The translations under genes and the position numbers were made by a program. Shown in pieces: positions 1 to 8,261 of a stretch of DNA of 64,000 nt. Under the pieces are notes generated by a model. It was not told where the DNA came from, ran no database searches, and saw only the letters and a list, made by a program, of their open reading frames with translations. This DNA is from Actinomycetes bacterium (GTDB taxonomy: Bacteria > Actinomycetota > Acidimicrobiia > Acidimicrobiales > Bog-793), in contig JAJZBI010000015.1 of the NCBI GenBank assembly GCA_021798985.1, positions 25,967 to 89,966 of the forward strand, given 5' to 3'. Every line of letters begins with the position of its first letter. Positions within the stretch are counted from its first letter, which is position 1.

Positions 1-891
1 CGCATGCTTCGTGCCGCGCGCTTCCTTGCCGGCTACCGGCTCGAGCCGGCGCCCGAGCTTCTAGACGCCGCCCGGGAGCTTGCCGAGCGCCTGAGCATCG
101 TCTCGGCCGAGCGGGTCCGTGACGAGCTCGACAAGCTCATCGTCCTGCCGGACCCTTCCGCCGGGCTCTGGTTTCTCGTCGAGACAGGGCTCGCCGACCA
201 GTTCCTTCCCGAGCTGCCGGCGCTGCGACTCGAGCAGGACCCCATCCAGCGGCACAAGGACGTGCTCGCCCACACGATCGCCGTGGTCGCCAAGACCCGC
301 CCGGACAAGATCCTGCGCCTCGCCGCGCTACTCCACGACATCGGCAAGCCAAGGACGCGCGCCTATGGCCCCGACGGTGTCTCCTTCCACCACCACGACG
401 TCGTGGGGGCTCGGATGACGAGGGCGCGACTCGAGGCGCTGCGCTATTCGAGCGCCGACATCGAGCAGGTGAGCCGGCTCGTCGAGCTGCACCTGCGCTT
501 CCACACCTACCGACTGGGCTGGACCGACTCGGCGTTGCGTCGCTATGCCCGCGACGCCGGCCCGCTCCTCGAGCGGCTCAACCTGCTGACCCGTGCCGAC
601 TGCACGACGCGCAACCAGAACCGCGCCCGCACCCTCGAGCGTCGCATGGACGAGCTTGAGGCGCGACTCGCGGAGCTACGCGAGCGCGAAGAGCTCGAGG
701 CGATCCGCCCCGAGCTCGACGGCAACGAGGTGATGGCCGAGCTCGGGCTCGCTCCCGGCCGCGACGTGGGACGGGCGCTCGCCTTCTTGCTCGAGCTCCG
801 CCTCGAAGAGGGGGTCCTTGGACCCGACGAGGCCCGCCGCCGGCTCCATCGGTGGTGGGAGCGCGCCTACACGCCAGACGCGCCAGCCTGA
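1..891 (+). CDS. CCA tRNA nucleotidyltransferase / poly(A) polymerase family, C-terminal part (5' truncated by window)
   Basis: Adds or repairs the CCA end of tRNAs. The open frame runs in from base 1 (R-M-L-R-A-A-R-F), which is the usual junction between the nucleotidyltransferase head and the RNA-binding neck, so the catalytic head lies upstream of the window. An HD domain follows: LLHDIGKP (about residues 108-115) and HHHDVVGA carry the metal-binding His/Asp residues typical of actinobacterial CCA enzymes. The C-terminus is helical and Glu/Arg-rich. The first ATG in frame, at base 4, is internal and not a start. The gene ends 14 bases before the convergent ino1 gene. The family is clear; whether it is a full CCA-adding or only an A-adding enzyme cannot be judged from this half. 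Confidence 0.88.
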   Translation, partial: RMLRAARFLAGYRLEPAPELLDAARELAERLSIVSAERVRDELDKLIVLPDPSAGLWFLVETGLADQFLPELPALRLEQDPIQRHKDVLAHTIAVVAKTRPDKILRLAALLHDIGKPRTRAYGPDGVSFHHHDVVGARMTRARLEALRYSSADIEQVSRLVELHLRFHTYRLGWTDSALRRYARDAGPLLERLNLLTRADCTTRNQNRARTLERRMDELEARLAELREREELEAIRPELDGNEVMAELGLAPGRDVGRALAFLLELRLEEGVLGPDEARRRLHRWWERAYTPDAPA

Positions 892-905
892 GCCCTCGTG
901 GGGCC

Positions 906-1994
906 TCAGTCGTGGTCGGGCAACGCGGCGAACTCTTCAACCATGCGCTGGGCGTCCTGGTCGCGGTGCTGCACCGGCGGCGACTTCATGAAGTAGGCGC
1001 ACGGCCCCTCGAGTGGCCCGCCGATGCCGCGGTCGAGCCCGATCTTGGCGCACCGAAGCGCGTCGATGATCACGCCCGCGGAGTTGGGCGAGTCCCAGAC
1101 TTCGAGCTTGAGCTCGACGTTGAGCGGCACGTCGCCGAAATTGCGACCCTCGAGACGGATGTAGGCCCACTTGCGGTCCTCGAGCCACGCCACGTGGTCC
1201 GACGGCCCGATGTGCACGGAGTCCTCAGCGATCGCGGTGTCCAGCTGGCTCGTGACGGCCCGGGTCTTGGAGATCTTCTTGGATTCAAGGCGCGTGCGCT
1301 CGAGCATGTTCTTGAAGTCCATGTTCCCGCCCACGTTCAGCTGGTAGGTGCGGTCGAGCACCGTGCCGCGGTCCTCGAACAAGCGCGCCAGCATCCGGTG
1401 CAGAATCGTCGCGCCGACTTGGCTCTTGATGTCGTCTCCGACGATTGGGACCCCCGCGGCGCGGAAACGTTCGGCCCACTCCGGGTCGCTCGCGATGAAG
1501 ACCGGGATCGCATTGACGAAGGCGACCTTGGCGTCGAGCGCGCAGGAGGCGTAGTAGCGCTGCGCCTCCTCTGAGCCAACGGGCAGGTAGGAGACGAGCA
1601 CGTCGGCGCCGCTCTCCCGCAGCACCGCGGCAACGTCGACCGGCGCGGCGGGTGACTCGACGATCGCCTCGCGGTAGTACTGGCCAAGGCCGTCGAGCGT
1701 CGGGCCGCGCTGCACGTTGACCCCGAGATCGGGGACCTCGGCGAATCGGATCGTGTTGTTCCGGCCGGCGAGCAGCGCCTTGGCGAGGTCGAGGCCGACC
1801 TTGTCGGCATCGACGTCGAAGGCGGCGACGAACTCGACGTCACCGACGTGGTAGCCACCGAGCACGACGTGCATCAGGCCCGGCACGCGCTCGGCCGGGT
1901 CGGCACCTCGGTAGTACTCGACTCCCTGGACGAGGGCACTGGCGCAGTTGCCAACGCCGGCAATTGCGACCTTGATGGGTGTGCGAGCGGTCAT
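906..1994 (-). CDS. ino1: Inositol-3-phosphate synthase (myo-inositol-1-phosphate synthase)
   Basis: Converts glucose 6-phosphate to myo-inositol 3-phosphate with NAD, the first step towards phosphatidylinositol and mycothiol. The 362-residue length matches the short actinobacterial Ino1. The N-terminal Rossmann motif is [11 protein letters not shown] (about 9-19). Family signatures include LNVGGNMDF (about 220) with the NMDFKN motif, SKKISKT, the [10 protein letters not shown] stretch and [12 protein letters not shown] near the C-terminus. It overlaps the upstream PadR gene by 4 bases, so the two are probably co-transcribed. The same PadR-ino1 pair sits near rpsF-dnaB in mycobacteria, which supports both the identification and the actinobacterial origin. 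Confidence 0.95.
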   Translation of the reverse strand: MTARTPIKVAIAGVGNCASALVQGVEYYRGADPAERVPGLMHVVLGGYHVGDVEFVAAFDVDADKVGLDLAKALLAGRNNTIRFAEVPDLGVNVQRGPTLDGLGQYYREAIVESPAAPVDVAAVLRESGADVLVSYLPVGSEEAQRYYASCALDAKVAFVNAIPVFIASDPEWAERFRAAGVPIVGDDIKSQVGATILHRMLARLFEDRGTVLDRTYQLNVGGNMDFKNMLERTRLESKKISKTRAVTSQLDTAIAEDSVHIGPSDHVAWLEDRKWAYIRLEGRNFGDVPLNVELKLEVWDSPNSAGVIIDALRCAKIGLDRGIGGPLEGPCAYFMKSPPVQHRDQDAQRMVEEFAALPDHD

Positions 1995-2680
1995 GGCGTG
2001 CTCTTCCTTCCCGTGGGACTCACAGCTGCAGAGGATCGGTGGTGCGGCGCATTGCGCTCGGCCTCCCCGGCCGAGCGCTGCTCAATGGCGAGCAGGTTGT
2101 CGATCCAGGAGAGCTCGAGCGCGAGCGCATCCCGGGCGTGCTCGGCGAGCGAGCGCTCATAGCGGTCGAGCTCGCGCCGTGGCGCCGCGAGGGAATCGCT
2201 GGCGCGCCGAAGGCGGTCGCTGACCTCTAGCTTCCGGTGCTCGAGTAGGCGCAGCCGCGCCGGCGCGCTGAGATGACGGGCGAAAGCCAGCTTGAGCGAG
2301 AAGGCGCGGCCGTCCTCGCCGCCCCGGTCGGTCGCCTCGAGCAGCTGCTCGAAGAGCTCCTCCCCGCGCCGGGTGATCTCGTAGACCTTGCGGGCCCGGG
2401 TGCTTCGCCCGCCGAGCTTGGCGGTTGCCCGGCGGGCGACCAGGGCGGCGCGCTCGCCGCTGATCGAGCCGGTCAGGGGCAAGGCAGCCGGCGCGGCCAC
2501 AGGGGAGTCGGCCACCACCGCCTGCACCGCGCCGGCCGCCTCGAGGCGCGCGAGCGCCGGATACAGCGACCCGAAGGAGAGGTTGGCGAGCGCTCCGGCG
2601 TCCTCGCGTAGCCGCTTGCGCAGGTCGTAGCCGTGCATCGGCCGCTCCTTGAGCAGGCCCAGCAACGCGAGTTCGAGCAC
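1991..2680 (-). CDS. PadR-family transcriptional regulator
   Basis: Winged-helix repressor. The PadR signature at the N-terminus is [17 protein letters not shown] (4-20), followed by [16 protein letters not shown] in the wing and recognition helix. A roughly 45-residue insertion around 55-100 (Ala/Pro-rich, then [16 protein letters not shown]) leads into a long C-terminal helical region (about 110-225) used for dimerisation in this family. Start is GTG at 2680; the next gene starts inside its stop codon. Probably autoregulates and controls ino1, by analogy with the conserved gene pair. The effector is not evident. It diverges from the DUF5318 gene with about 117 bases between them. Confidence 0.9.
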   Translation of the reverse strand: MLELALLGLLKERPMHGYDLRKRLREDAGALANLSFGSLYPALARLEAAGAVQAVVADSPVAAPAALPLTGSISGERAALVARRATAKLGGRSTRARKVYEITRRGEELFEQLLEATDRGGEDGRAFSLKLAFARHLSAPARLRLLEHRKLEVSDRLRRASDSLAAPRRELDRYERSLAEHARDALALELSWIDNLLAIEQRSAGEAERNAPHHRSSAAVSPTGRKSTP

Positions 2681-2797
2681 ACCTGAATGGTATCACCGAT
2701 GTATCGAGACGATATGTCGAGACGTCAGTTCTTTCCCCGGAATTGGTGACGTCTGGCGTGCGGCGCTCTCCCGGGGCGGCAGGTAGCCTGCGAAGCG

Positions 2798-3214
2798 ATG
2801 GCGAGCGGTCCGTTGTTCTCCCCCGGGCGGCCGGCGACGACCGGCCTCGGCCAGGTCGAGTACCGGCTGGCTCGCGACGCGCTCATCCGCGAGCACCGCC
2901 GCGGTCGTCTGTCGCGCCTCGATATCTGCGACGCCCAGCCCGAGCTCTTGCGGGTGGCGCGCAACCTGGGTCGGCCGACCGACGAGGACTGCCCGATCTG
3001 TGAGGAGGAGAAGCTCCAGCACGTCTTCTTCGCCTTCGGCCCGCGGCTGCCGGCCAGTGGCCGGGCGCTTGCCGGCGAGAGCGAGCTGCGTGCGCTCGCC
3101 CGAGGGCGCCAGGACGTCACCTTCTACATCGTCGAGGTCTGCACCGCCTGCTCGTGGAACCACTTGGTGCGGATGTTCAACGGCTCGGTTGCCGCCAAGC
3201 GTTCCCGCAGCTGA
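2798..3214 (+). CDS. DUF5318 family zinc-ribbon-like protein
   Basis: A 138-residue actinobacterial protein of unknown function, recognised by its position between padR/ino1 and rpsF and by its layout. An N-terminal helical part carries a VEYRLARDALIREHRRGRL stretch (about 23-41). Two Cys pairs follow, CPIC near 68 and CTAC near 116, the latter followed by SWNHLVRMF. The two pairs suggest a structural zinc site. Start ATG 2798. Mycobacteria carry the equivalent gene (Rv0049) in the same place. It could be RNA- or ribosome-associated given the neighbours, but that is speculation. Confidence 0.82.
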   Translation: MASGPLFSPGRPATTGLGQVEYRLARDALIREHRRGRLSRLDICDAQPELLRVARNLGRPTDEDCPICEEEKLQHVFFAFGPRLPASGRALAGESELRALARGRQDVTFYIVEVCTACSWNHLVRMFNGSVAAKRSRS

Positions 3215-3302
3215 AGCCGCCATTGCCAGGCGCGCTGTGACACCCCCCGAGCAGGATCTGTGCCCGAGGAAGGACGACGAAGACCAGATCGCCGGCGCCG
3301 GC

Positions 3303-3386
3303 TAAACTACGACGGTCCATTTTCCCCCTGCCCCAAATGCTGGGGCCCCGAGCGTTTCGCGCCGGGTCCAGAGGAGGTGAGCCGCA
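3303..3386 (+). promoter_or_regulatory. rpsF leader: candidate -10 box and S6:S18-type RNA leader
   Basis: Upstream of rpsF a TAAACT hexamer (3303-3308) could be a -10 element; no good -35 is seen. The leader then contains a small hairpin, CCCCA (3331-3335) pairing with TGGGG (3341-3345), a GGGGCCCC self-complementary run (3342-3349), and the Shine-Dalgarno GAGGAGGTGA at 3371-3380. Many bacteria use an S6:S18-binding leader to autoregulate this operon. I cannot fold the RNA here, so this is only a candidate. Confidence 0.3.
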
Positions 3387-3734
3387 TTGCGGCCCTATGA
3401 AATCGTCGTGATTTTCGACGCCAGCCTCGAGGAGAGCGATATCCGAGGCTTCACCGACCGGGTGGTCGAGCACGTGCGCGCCAAGGGCGGCACGCCTGGC
3501 CGTATCGACCGGTGGGGTCGTCGCACCTTCGCCTACGAGCTGAAGCACCGCACCGAGGGCTACTACGTCTTCATCGAGGCGGTCGCCGAGCCCGCGACCA
3601 TGGCGGAGGTCGACCGGATGCTCACCCTGTCAGACGAGGTGCTGCGCCACCGGGTCATTCGCCAGCCCGAGCGTGCCGCAGGTCGCAAGACCCCGCGGCC
3701 CGCCGAGCCGGAGACCGCCCCGGCCGCGCCGTAG
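3387..3734 (+). CDS. rpsF: 30S ribosomal protein S6
   Basis: Small-subunit protein that binds S18 and 16S rRNA. RPYEIVVIFDASLEE at the N-terminus and GRRTFAYELKHRTEGYYVF (about 44-62) are the standard S6 signatures. A TTG start at 3387 is chosen because GAGGAGGTGA lies 6 bases upstream and translation then begins exactly at the conserved RPYE; no ATG is available nearby. The last 20 residues are Pro/Ala/Glu-rich. First gene of rpsF-ssb-rpsR-rplI, 18 bases before ssb. Confidence 0.96.
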   Translation: MRPYEIVVIFDASLEESDIRGFTDRVVEHVRAKGGTPGRIDRWGRRTFAYELKHRTEGYYVFIEAVAEPATMAEVDRMLTLSDEVLRHRVIRQPERAAGRKTPRPAEPETAPAAP

Positions 3735-3752
3735 AGCGAACGGAGACCGGAC

Positions 3753-4217
3753 ATGTCCAATGGCAACACCGTGGTGATCGTGGGCAACGTCACCCGTGAC
3801 CCCGAGCTGCGCTTCACCCCGAACGGTCAGGCGACCGCCAGCTTTGGCCTGGCCGTCAACCGCCGCTGGCAGAACCGCCAGACCCAGGAGTGGGAGGAGT
3901 CCACGTCGTTTTTCGACGTGGTCTGCTGGCGTGAGATGGCCGAGAACGTGAGCGAGAGCCTGAGCCGCGGCGCCCGGGTGATCGTGAGCGGCCGGCTCGA
4001 GCAGCGCAGCTGGGAGACCCCCGAGGGCGAGCGCCGCTCGCGCGTGGAGATCATCGCCGACGAGCTCGGGCCGAGCCTTCGGTGGGCCACCGCACAGGTG
4101 GTGAAGAACGAGCGCCGCGGACCAGCGGGTGATGGCGGTGCGGCGGGCGGGAGCCCGGCGCCGCGTAGCGCCCCACCCGCAGCGGCGACCTACGGTGACG
4201 ACGAGGAGCCCTTCTAA
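3753..4217 (+). CDS. ssb: Single-stranded DNA-binding protein
   Basis: OB-fold protein that coats single-stranded DNA and recruits replication and repair partners. [20 protein letters not shown] opens the OB-fold (about 4-23), with [11 protein letters not shown] and [15 protein letters not shown] typical of actinobacterial SSB. The C-terminal third is Gly/Pro/Ala-rich and disordered and ends DDEEPF, the acidic partner-docking tip. At 154 residues it is typical. Its stop codon shares one base with the rpsR start, indicating translational coupling. Confidence 0.96.
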   Translation: MSNGNTVVIVGNVTRDPELRFTPNGQATASFGLAVNRRWQNRQTQEWEESTSFFDVVCWREMAENVSESLSRGARVIVSGRLEQRSWETPEGERRSRVEIIADELGPSLRWATAQVVKNERRGPAGDGGAAGGSPAPRSAPPAAATYGDDEEPF

Positions 4218-4645
4218 TGGCACGAAGCAACGACCGCGACCGCTCGAGCCGGCGCGCCCCCAAAGAAGCGGCGCGCCGGACCAAGAAGAAGGTCTGCATC
4301 TTCTGCAAGGATCACATCGACTACGTCGACTTCAAGGACATCGGGCTGCTGCGCAAGTTCATGTCTGACCGCGGCAAGATCCGGGCCCGTCGCGTCTCGG
4401 GCAACTGCGCCCAGCACCAGCGGGCGGTGGCGGTCGCCATCAAGACCGCCCGTGAGCTTGCTCTGCTGCCCTACACCCAGCGCACGACGACCGAGCGTCC
4501 CGGCGGGCGTGGCGGGCGTGGCGGGCGTGGCGGTGCTCCGTCGGCGCCGCGTGCCGAGGCGCCTGAGGCTGCCGAGGGCGCTGCGGGCGAGGAGCTCGCT
4601 GGCGTCGCCGCCGCTGCGGCGGAAGAAGGCGAGGACGCAGAATGA
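4217..4645 (+). CDS. rpsR: 30S ribosomal protein S18 with a long Gly/Ala/Glu C-terminal extension
   Basis: Small-subunit protein that pairs with S6. The core (about 20-92) is standard: [38 protein letters not shown], then [20 protein letters not shown]. CxxC plus C and H make this the zinc-binding (C+) form. Most S18 proteins end near residue 80-90. Here about 50 extra residues follow: a GGR repeat, then an Ala/Glu-rich acidic tail. The tail is encoded by a 9-base tandem repeat and stays in frame to the rplI overlap, so it looks translated. Overlaps rplI by 4 bases. Confidence 0.94.
   Translation: MARSNDRDRSSRRAPKEAARRTKKKVCIFCKDHIDYVDFKDIGLLRKFMSDRGKIRARRVSGNCAQHQRAVAVAIKTARELALLPYTQRTTTERPGGRGGRGGRGGAPSAPRAEAPEAAEGAAGEELAGVAAAAAEEGEDAE
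4502..4528 (+). repeat. 9-base tandem repeat inside rpsR (GGCGGGCGT x3)
   Basis: Three head-to-tail copies of GGCGGGCGT encode the Gly-Gly-Arg repeats of the S18 tail; a partial fourth copy follows. In-frame unit length (9 bases) means copy-number change would not break the gene. Confidence 0.85.
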
Positions 4646-5088
4646 AGCTGGTGCTGCGCCGGGACGTCTCCGGCATCGGGAAGCGCGGTGACATCGTCGA
4701 GGTCGCCGATGGGCATGCCCGCAACCACCTCGTCCCCTCGGGACTTGCGATCAGGGCGAGCAGTGGCGTCGCCCATCAGGCGGCGTCGATGCGCCGCTCG
4801 CGTGACGTCAAGGACGCCAAGGATCGGGAGGCCGCTGAGTCCGTCGCGCAGAAGCTCGTGCCGATCGTGATCACGATCCCGGCCCGCGCCGGGCGCGAGG
4901 GACGCCTGTTCGGCTCGGTCACCCAGGGCGACGTGGTCGACGCGGTCGAGCAGCAGTCGGGCATCGCCCTCGACCGGCACCGGTTCCTCGCCTTCGAGCC
5001 GATCAAGACGCTCGGCAACCACGAGGTGCGGGTGCGGCTTCACCCCGAAGTCGAGTTCTCGTTGACGATCGAGGTCGTGTCGGGCTGA
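4642..5088 (+). CDS. rplI: 50S ribosomal protein L9
   Basis: Large-subunit protein with two globular domains joined by a long helix. The N-terminal domain has [19 protein letters not shown] and the family signature [13 protein letters not shown] (about 24-36). The C-terminal domain includes [19 protein letters not shown] (about 90-108). At 148 residues it is full length. ATG overlaps the rpsR stop (ATGA). Last gene of the operon; a strong hairpin follows 35 bases after the stop. Confidence 0.96.
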   Translation: MKLVLRRDVSGIGKRGDIVEVADGHARNHLVPSGLAIRASSGVAHQAASMRRSRDVKDAKDREAAESVAQKLVPIVITIPARAGREGRLFGSVTQGDVVDAVEQQSGIALDRHRFLAFEPIKTLGNHEVRVRLHPEVEFSLTIEVVSG

Positions 5089-5122
5089 GCCCGCGTCGGC
5101 CAGTTCTGTTTCCGACGCGACC

Positions 5123-5152
5123 CGTGCCGCACGGTCTTGGCCGTGCGGCACG
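5123..5152 (+). terminator. Strong hairpin after rplI (probable terminator)
   Basis: Perfect 12-base inverted repeat CGTGCCGCACGG / CCGTGCGGCACG with a 6-base loop, 35 bases after the rplI stop. No T-run follows, as is common for actinobacterial terminators. It separates the ribosomal operon from dnaB. Confidence 0.75.
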
Positions 5153-5256
5153 ATCGCGCCCGGCCCCCCGATTGGGCTGATACAGGGTCGCGTCATGCTG
5201 TTGCCATGACGAACCGAGGCGCATGTTGCGCCCCCGCCGGAGGGACCGGAAGAACG

Positions 5257-5318
5257 TTGCCCACAGGCTTGGGCTGCACCGCCGGTGGTCATCCACCTCC
5301 CCTCGGCACTTCTCCACA
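5257..5318 (+). promoter_or_regulatory. Cluster of DnaA-box-like 9-mers upstream of dnaB
   Basis: Three sites lie in the same orientation: TTGCCCACA (5257-5265) and TTCTCCACA (5310-5318), each one mismatch from the actinobacterial box TTGTCCACA, and a weaker TCATCCACC (5289-5297). Start-to-start spacings are 32 and 21 bases, close to whole helical turns. They lie within 130 bases of the dnaB start. They could mediate DnaA control of dnaB, but random occurrence is not excluded. Confidence 0.35.
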
Positions 5319-5381
5319 GCGAAATCCAAAGCTTTGGGGTCTTGCAAGCCCCATGGATGGGCGACAACGGTGAACCCCGCC

Positions 5382-6749
5382 ATGTTGCAGCCCATCGATG
5401 AAGCTCGGCGCAAGGTCCGCCAGGGTCCCGCCGCCACCCCCCGAATCCCCCCGCACAACCTCGAGGCCGAGGAGTCCTTGCTCGGCGCGATGCTCTTGTC
5501 GCGCGACGCCATCGCGGCGGCCCTCGAGCACTGCTCGGCCGGGGACTTCTACAAGCCGTCGCACGCGCACATCTTCGAGGCGATCACCGCCCTGTACGCC
5601 GCCGGTGAGCCGGCGGACACGGTGACCGTGGCCGACGAGCTGCGGCGGGCGGGCGCGCTCGAGGAGGTCGGGGGCCCCGCCGGGCTCGTCGCGTTACAGG
5701 CGAACACGCCGGCGATCTCGAGCGCGGCGCGCTACGCGGGAATCGTCGAAGAGCACGCGCTGCTCCGAAGATTGATCGGCGTCGCCGGCGAGATCTCTGA
5801 GCTCGGCTACAGCCTCCCCGACGACGTCGTGGGCACGATCGACCGGGCGGAGTCCATGGTCTTCGAGGTGGCCCAGCGCCGGACCGCCGACTCGATCGCC
5901 CCGCTCGAGGAGCTGCTCAGCAAGAGCCTCGATCGCCTTGAGGAGCTCTACGACCGGGGCGAGGCGATCACCGGCGTGCCGACGGGCTTCCATGACCTCG
6001 ACGAGCTGCTCGCCGGCTTGCAGCCCTCGAACCTCGTGGTCGTCGGTGCCCGCCCCTCGATGGGCAAGACGGCCTTCGCGCTCGGTATGGCCGCCGCGGC
6101 CGCCGTGTCCAACGTCCCCGTGCTGTTCTTCTCGCTCGAGATGAGCCACCTCGAGATTGCCCAGCGCGTCCTTTGCGCCGAGGCGCGAGTCGACGCCACG
6201 CGGATGCGCAACGGGCGGCTGCACGAGGACGACTGGAGCAAGATCAGCCACGCGATCGGCCGCCTCGGAAGCGCGCCATTGCACATCGACGACAACCCCA
6301 ACGTGACCATCATGGACATCCGCGCCAAGGCGAGGCGGATGAAGAGCCGTGGTGGGCTCGGCCTCGTCGTGATCGACTATCTCCAGCTCATGACGGGTCG
6401 CACCTCGGCGGAGAACCGCCAGGTCGAGATCTCTGAGATCAGCCGCGGGCTGAAGCTCCTCGCCCGCGAGCTCGAGATCCCGGTGATCGCGCTCAGCCAG
6501 CTGTCGCGGACCCTTGAGAGCCGCGCCGACAAGCGGCCGATGCTCGCCGACCTGCGTGAGAGCGGCGCCATCGAGCAGGACGCCGACGTCGTGATGTTCC
6601 TCTACCGGGACGAGGTCTACAACGCCGAGTCGCCGGACCGCGGCACCGCCGAGGTGCTCGTCGCCAAGCACCGCAACGGCCCGACGGGCGTCGTGCAGCT
6701 GGCGTTCGTCGCGAACTACGCGCGCTTTGCCAACATGGCACGGGTGTGA
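5382..6749 (+). CDS. dnaB: Replicative DNA helicase DnaB
   Basis: Hexameric 5'-3' helicase of the replication fork. The N-terminal primase-interacting domain starts at RIPPHNLEAEESLLGAML. The RecA-like ATPase domain has Walker A GARPSMGKTAFAL (about 226-238), Walker B LGLVVIDYLQLM and the RADKRPMLADLRESGAIEQD loop. The lariat between Walker A and FFSLEM is uninterrupted, so there is no intein at the usual sites. ATG 5382 is preferred; GTG 5370 is an alternative, and the frame stays open back to 5223 without a convincing start. The 455-residue length is normal. The upstream gap of about 290 bases holds the rplI terminator and DnaA-like boxes. Confidence 0.95.
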   Translation: MLQPIDEARRKVRQGPAATPRIPPHNLEAEESLLGAMLLSRDAIAAALEHCSAGDFYKPSHAHIFEAITALYAAGEPADTVTVADELRRAGALEEVGGPAGLVALQANTPAISSAARYAGIVEEHALLRRLIGVAGEISELGYSLPDDVVGTIDRAESMVFEVAQRRTADSIAPLEELLSKSLDRLEELYDRGEAITGVPTGFHDLDELLAGLQPSNLVVVGARPSMGKTAFALGMAAAAAVSNVPVLFFSLEMSHLEIAQRVLCAEARVDATRMRNGRLHEDDWSKISHAIGRLGSAPLHIDDNPNVTIMDIRAKARRMKSRGGLGLVVIDYLQLMTGRTSAENRQVEISEISRGLKLLARELEIPVIALSQLSRTLESRADKRPMLADLRESGAIEQDADVVMFLYRDEVYNAESPDRGTAEVLVAKHRNGPTGVVQLAFVANYARFANMARV

Positions 6750-7137
6750 GAGCGAGTGCGAGCCGTGAGCCTGGGTGCGGGCGGCGGGTGAGCGCGCCGT
6801 CCGCACGATCGAGTTCGCCGGAGGTATCGGCCGCGCCGAGCTCGGTGTCGAGGCCGCGGTGGTCAGGGTCGCCGTCGCCTTCGAGGAGCGGTGTGCGGCC
6901 CCCGTCGACTTCTGGCTCGACACCGCCAATCGGCGCGCCCGGCGCAACGAGCGGCTGCGCGGCGCCCGTTCTCCGCCGGGGTGCGCGCCCGGCAAAGGGG
7001 TGCCGGCGCCAAGCGCGGGCGCTCGACGACCGCGTGCTCGACGGTCTTGGCGCGACGCCCTGGCCGCGGCCGCCAGGCGCTTGTGGCCCCGCTGTGGTAG
7101 AGGCTGCAGGTCGGTGGCGGCGGGTAGAGACGACGTG
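6750..7137 (+). other. Gap without a supported gene
   Basis: 388 bases between dnaB and the retropepsin-like gene. Several frames are open on both strands only because of the high GC content, and none gives a recognisable protein. A minus-strand stretch (about 6800-6930) has GC-rich third positions like a coding region but no start or homology I can recognise. It could be a remnant or chance. Confidence 0.4.
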
Positions 7138-8139
7138 GTGACGCGACGCCTCTCCTTGCGACGAAGTGCCGCAGGCGCTCTGTGTCTCGCGAGCGTGGCG
7201 TACGCGGGCGCCGCGGGGCTCGCCACCACGCCGGCGGCGGCTACTGCGGCAGTCCGCCCGCGCGCAGCGGTCTCCTGCGCGGTGGCGCGCGCGCTGCCGG
7301 AGCCGATCCCCGTAGCGGTGCACCGTGTGGGGCGCGGGACCGTGTTCGTGGCCGGTGTGTGCATTGACGGGCGCGGCCCGTTCCCCTTCATCGTCGACTC
7401 CGGGTCGGTGCAGAGCGTCGTCGCCACCGCGCTCGCACGGCGCCTGCGGCTCGCGAGCGCCGGTCCCGCCTTACAGGCCGAGGGGATCTCGTGTCGCGAG
7501 ACGGTGCACCCCGCCCGGATTGGGCCCTGGTCACTCGGGCCGATCGCCCTCGCCCCTCAAGAGGTGCTGACGGCGGTCCTGCCCCGCCTCTTCGGCATCC
7601 GCATCGACGGGCTCCTCGGCTCGGACGTCCTCAGCCGCTTTGGCGCCGTGCGCCTCGACGCCACCCGCCACGCGCTCTTCGTCGCCGGACCCGAGCGCAG
7701 CTTCGCTGTTGCGGCGCGCGTCCGGCTGCCCTCCGCGCTTGCCCGCGGGAGCGTGACGCGGGTCCCGCTCGCCGTGGTGCGCCGGGGTGGACGGGTGATC
7801 GCTCTCACCGACGTGGTCTTCGGCAGCGACGACAGCCAGTTCGTCGTCGACACGGGGGCGGTCGTCTCAGTGGTGTCGGCGGCCACCGCCGCCGCGGCAA
7901 GACTGTCCGCCGCTCCCGGACACCTCGAGCTCGCCGCGGTCGGCTGCACCGCCCGCCTCGGTGAGGTGCACAGCGGGCGCTGGCGCCTCTCAGGCACGAC
8001 GCTGCGGCCGGAGCGGCTCGGGCGACTGCGGCCCGGAGGGATCGGCGTCGCCGGTCTCCTCGGCTCGGACGTGCTGCTTGCCCACGGTGCGGCGGTGCTC
8101 GACTACGCCGGGCATGCCCTCATGCTGGCGCGGGGCTGA
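7138..8139 (+). CDS. Secreted protein with two retropepsin-like aspartic protease lobes
   Basis: A 333-residue protein with a signal peptide (RR-LSLRRSAAGALCLASV, then Ala-rich to about residue 40) and two similar halves. Each half has the catalytic loop of retropepsin-like (clan AA, gag-type) aspartic proteases, IVDSGS with Asp87 and VVDTGA with Asp238. Each also has a later GLLGSDVL motif (158-165 and 306-313) followed by a hydrophobic RLDATRHALFV / VLDYAGHALML strand. Retropepsins normally carry one D-S/T-G per chain and dimerise; here both are in one chain, so it could fold as a pseudo-dimer. GTG 7138 gives a sensible signal peptide; the frame is open further upstream without one. Cys7x positions (C16, C50-type, C75, C119, C270) could form disulfides. 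Function probably proteolysis outside the membrane; substrate unknown. Confidence 0.75.
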   Translation: MTRRLSLRRSAAGALCLASVAYAGAAGLATTPAAATAAVRPRAAVSCAVARALPEPIPVAVHRVGRGTVFVAGVCIDGRGPFPFIVDSGSVQSVVATALARRLRLASAGPALQAEGISCRETVHPARIGPWSLGPIALAPQEVLTAVLPRLFGIRIDGLLGSDVLSRFGAVRLDATRHALFVAGPERSFAVAARVRLPSALARGSVTRVPLAVVRRGGRVIALTDVVFGSDDSQFVVDTGAVVSVVSAATAAAARLSAAPGHLELAAVGCTARLGEVHSGRWRLSGTTLRPERLGRLRPGGIGVAGLLGSDVLLAHGAAVLDYAGHALMLARG

Positions 8140-8261
8140 TAGTGGCGTACACACCCGCAGAAGACCGGTTGGGGCGGCGCGGCACATTCGAGGCGCGCAT
8201 TTTGGACGCCACGGTTCTCCGTGTTGGGCCGCTGAGGTAGCCGGAGCCGCTCGCCCTCGGC

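Noticed and set aside
5089..5381. Chromosomal origin (oriC)
   Set aside because: DnaA-like sites are few and imperfect, there is no AT-rich unwinding region, and dnaA/dnaN are absent. A regulatory role for dnaB fits better.
5382..6749. Intein in dnaB
   Set aside because: Actinobacterial dnaB often carries inteins at the P-loop or lariat, but here Walker A and the following motifs are continuous and the protein has normal length.
5694..7427. Minus-strand open frame of about 577 codons
   Set aside because: Mostly antisense to dnaB; the part opposite the 6750-7137 gap has coding-like third positions but no start or family, so it is only mentioned in the gap entry.
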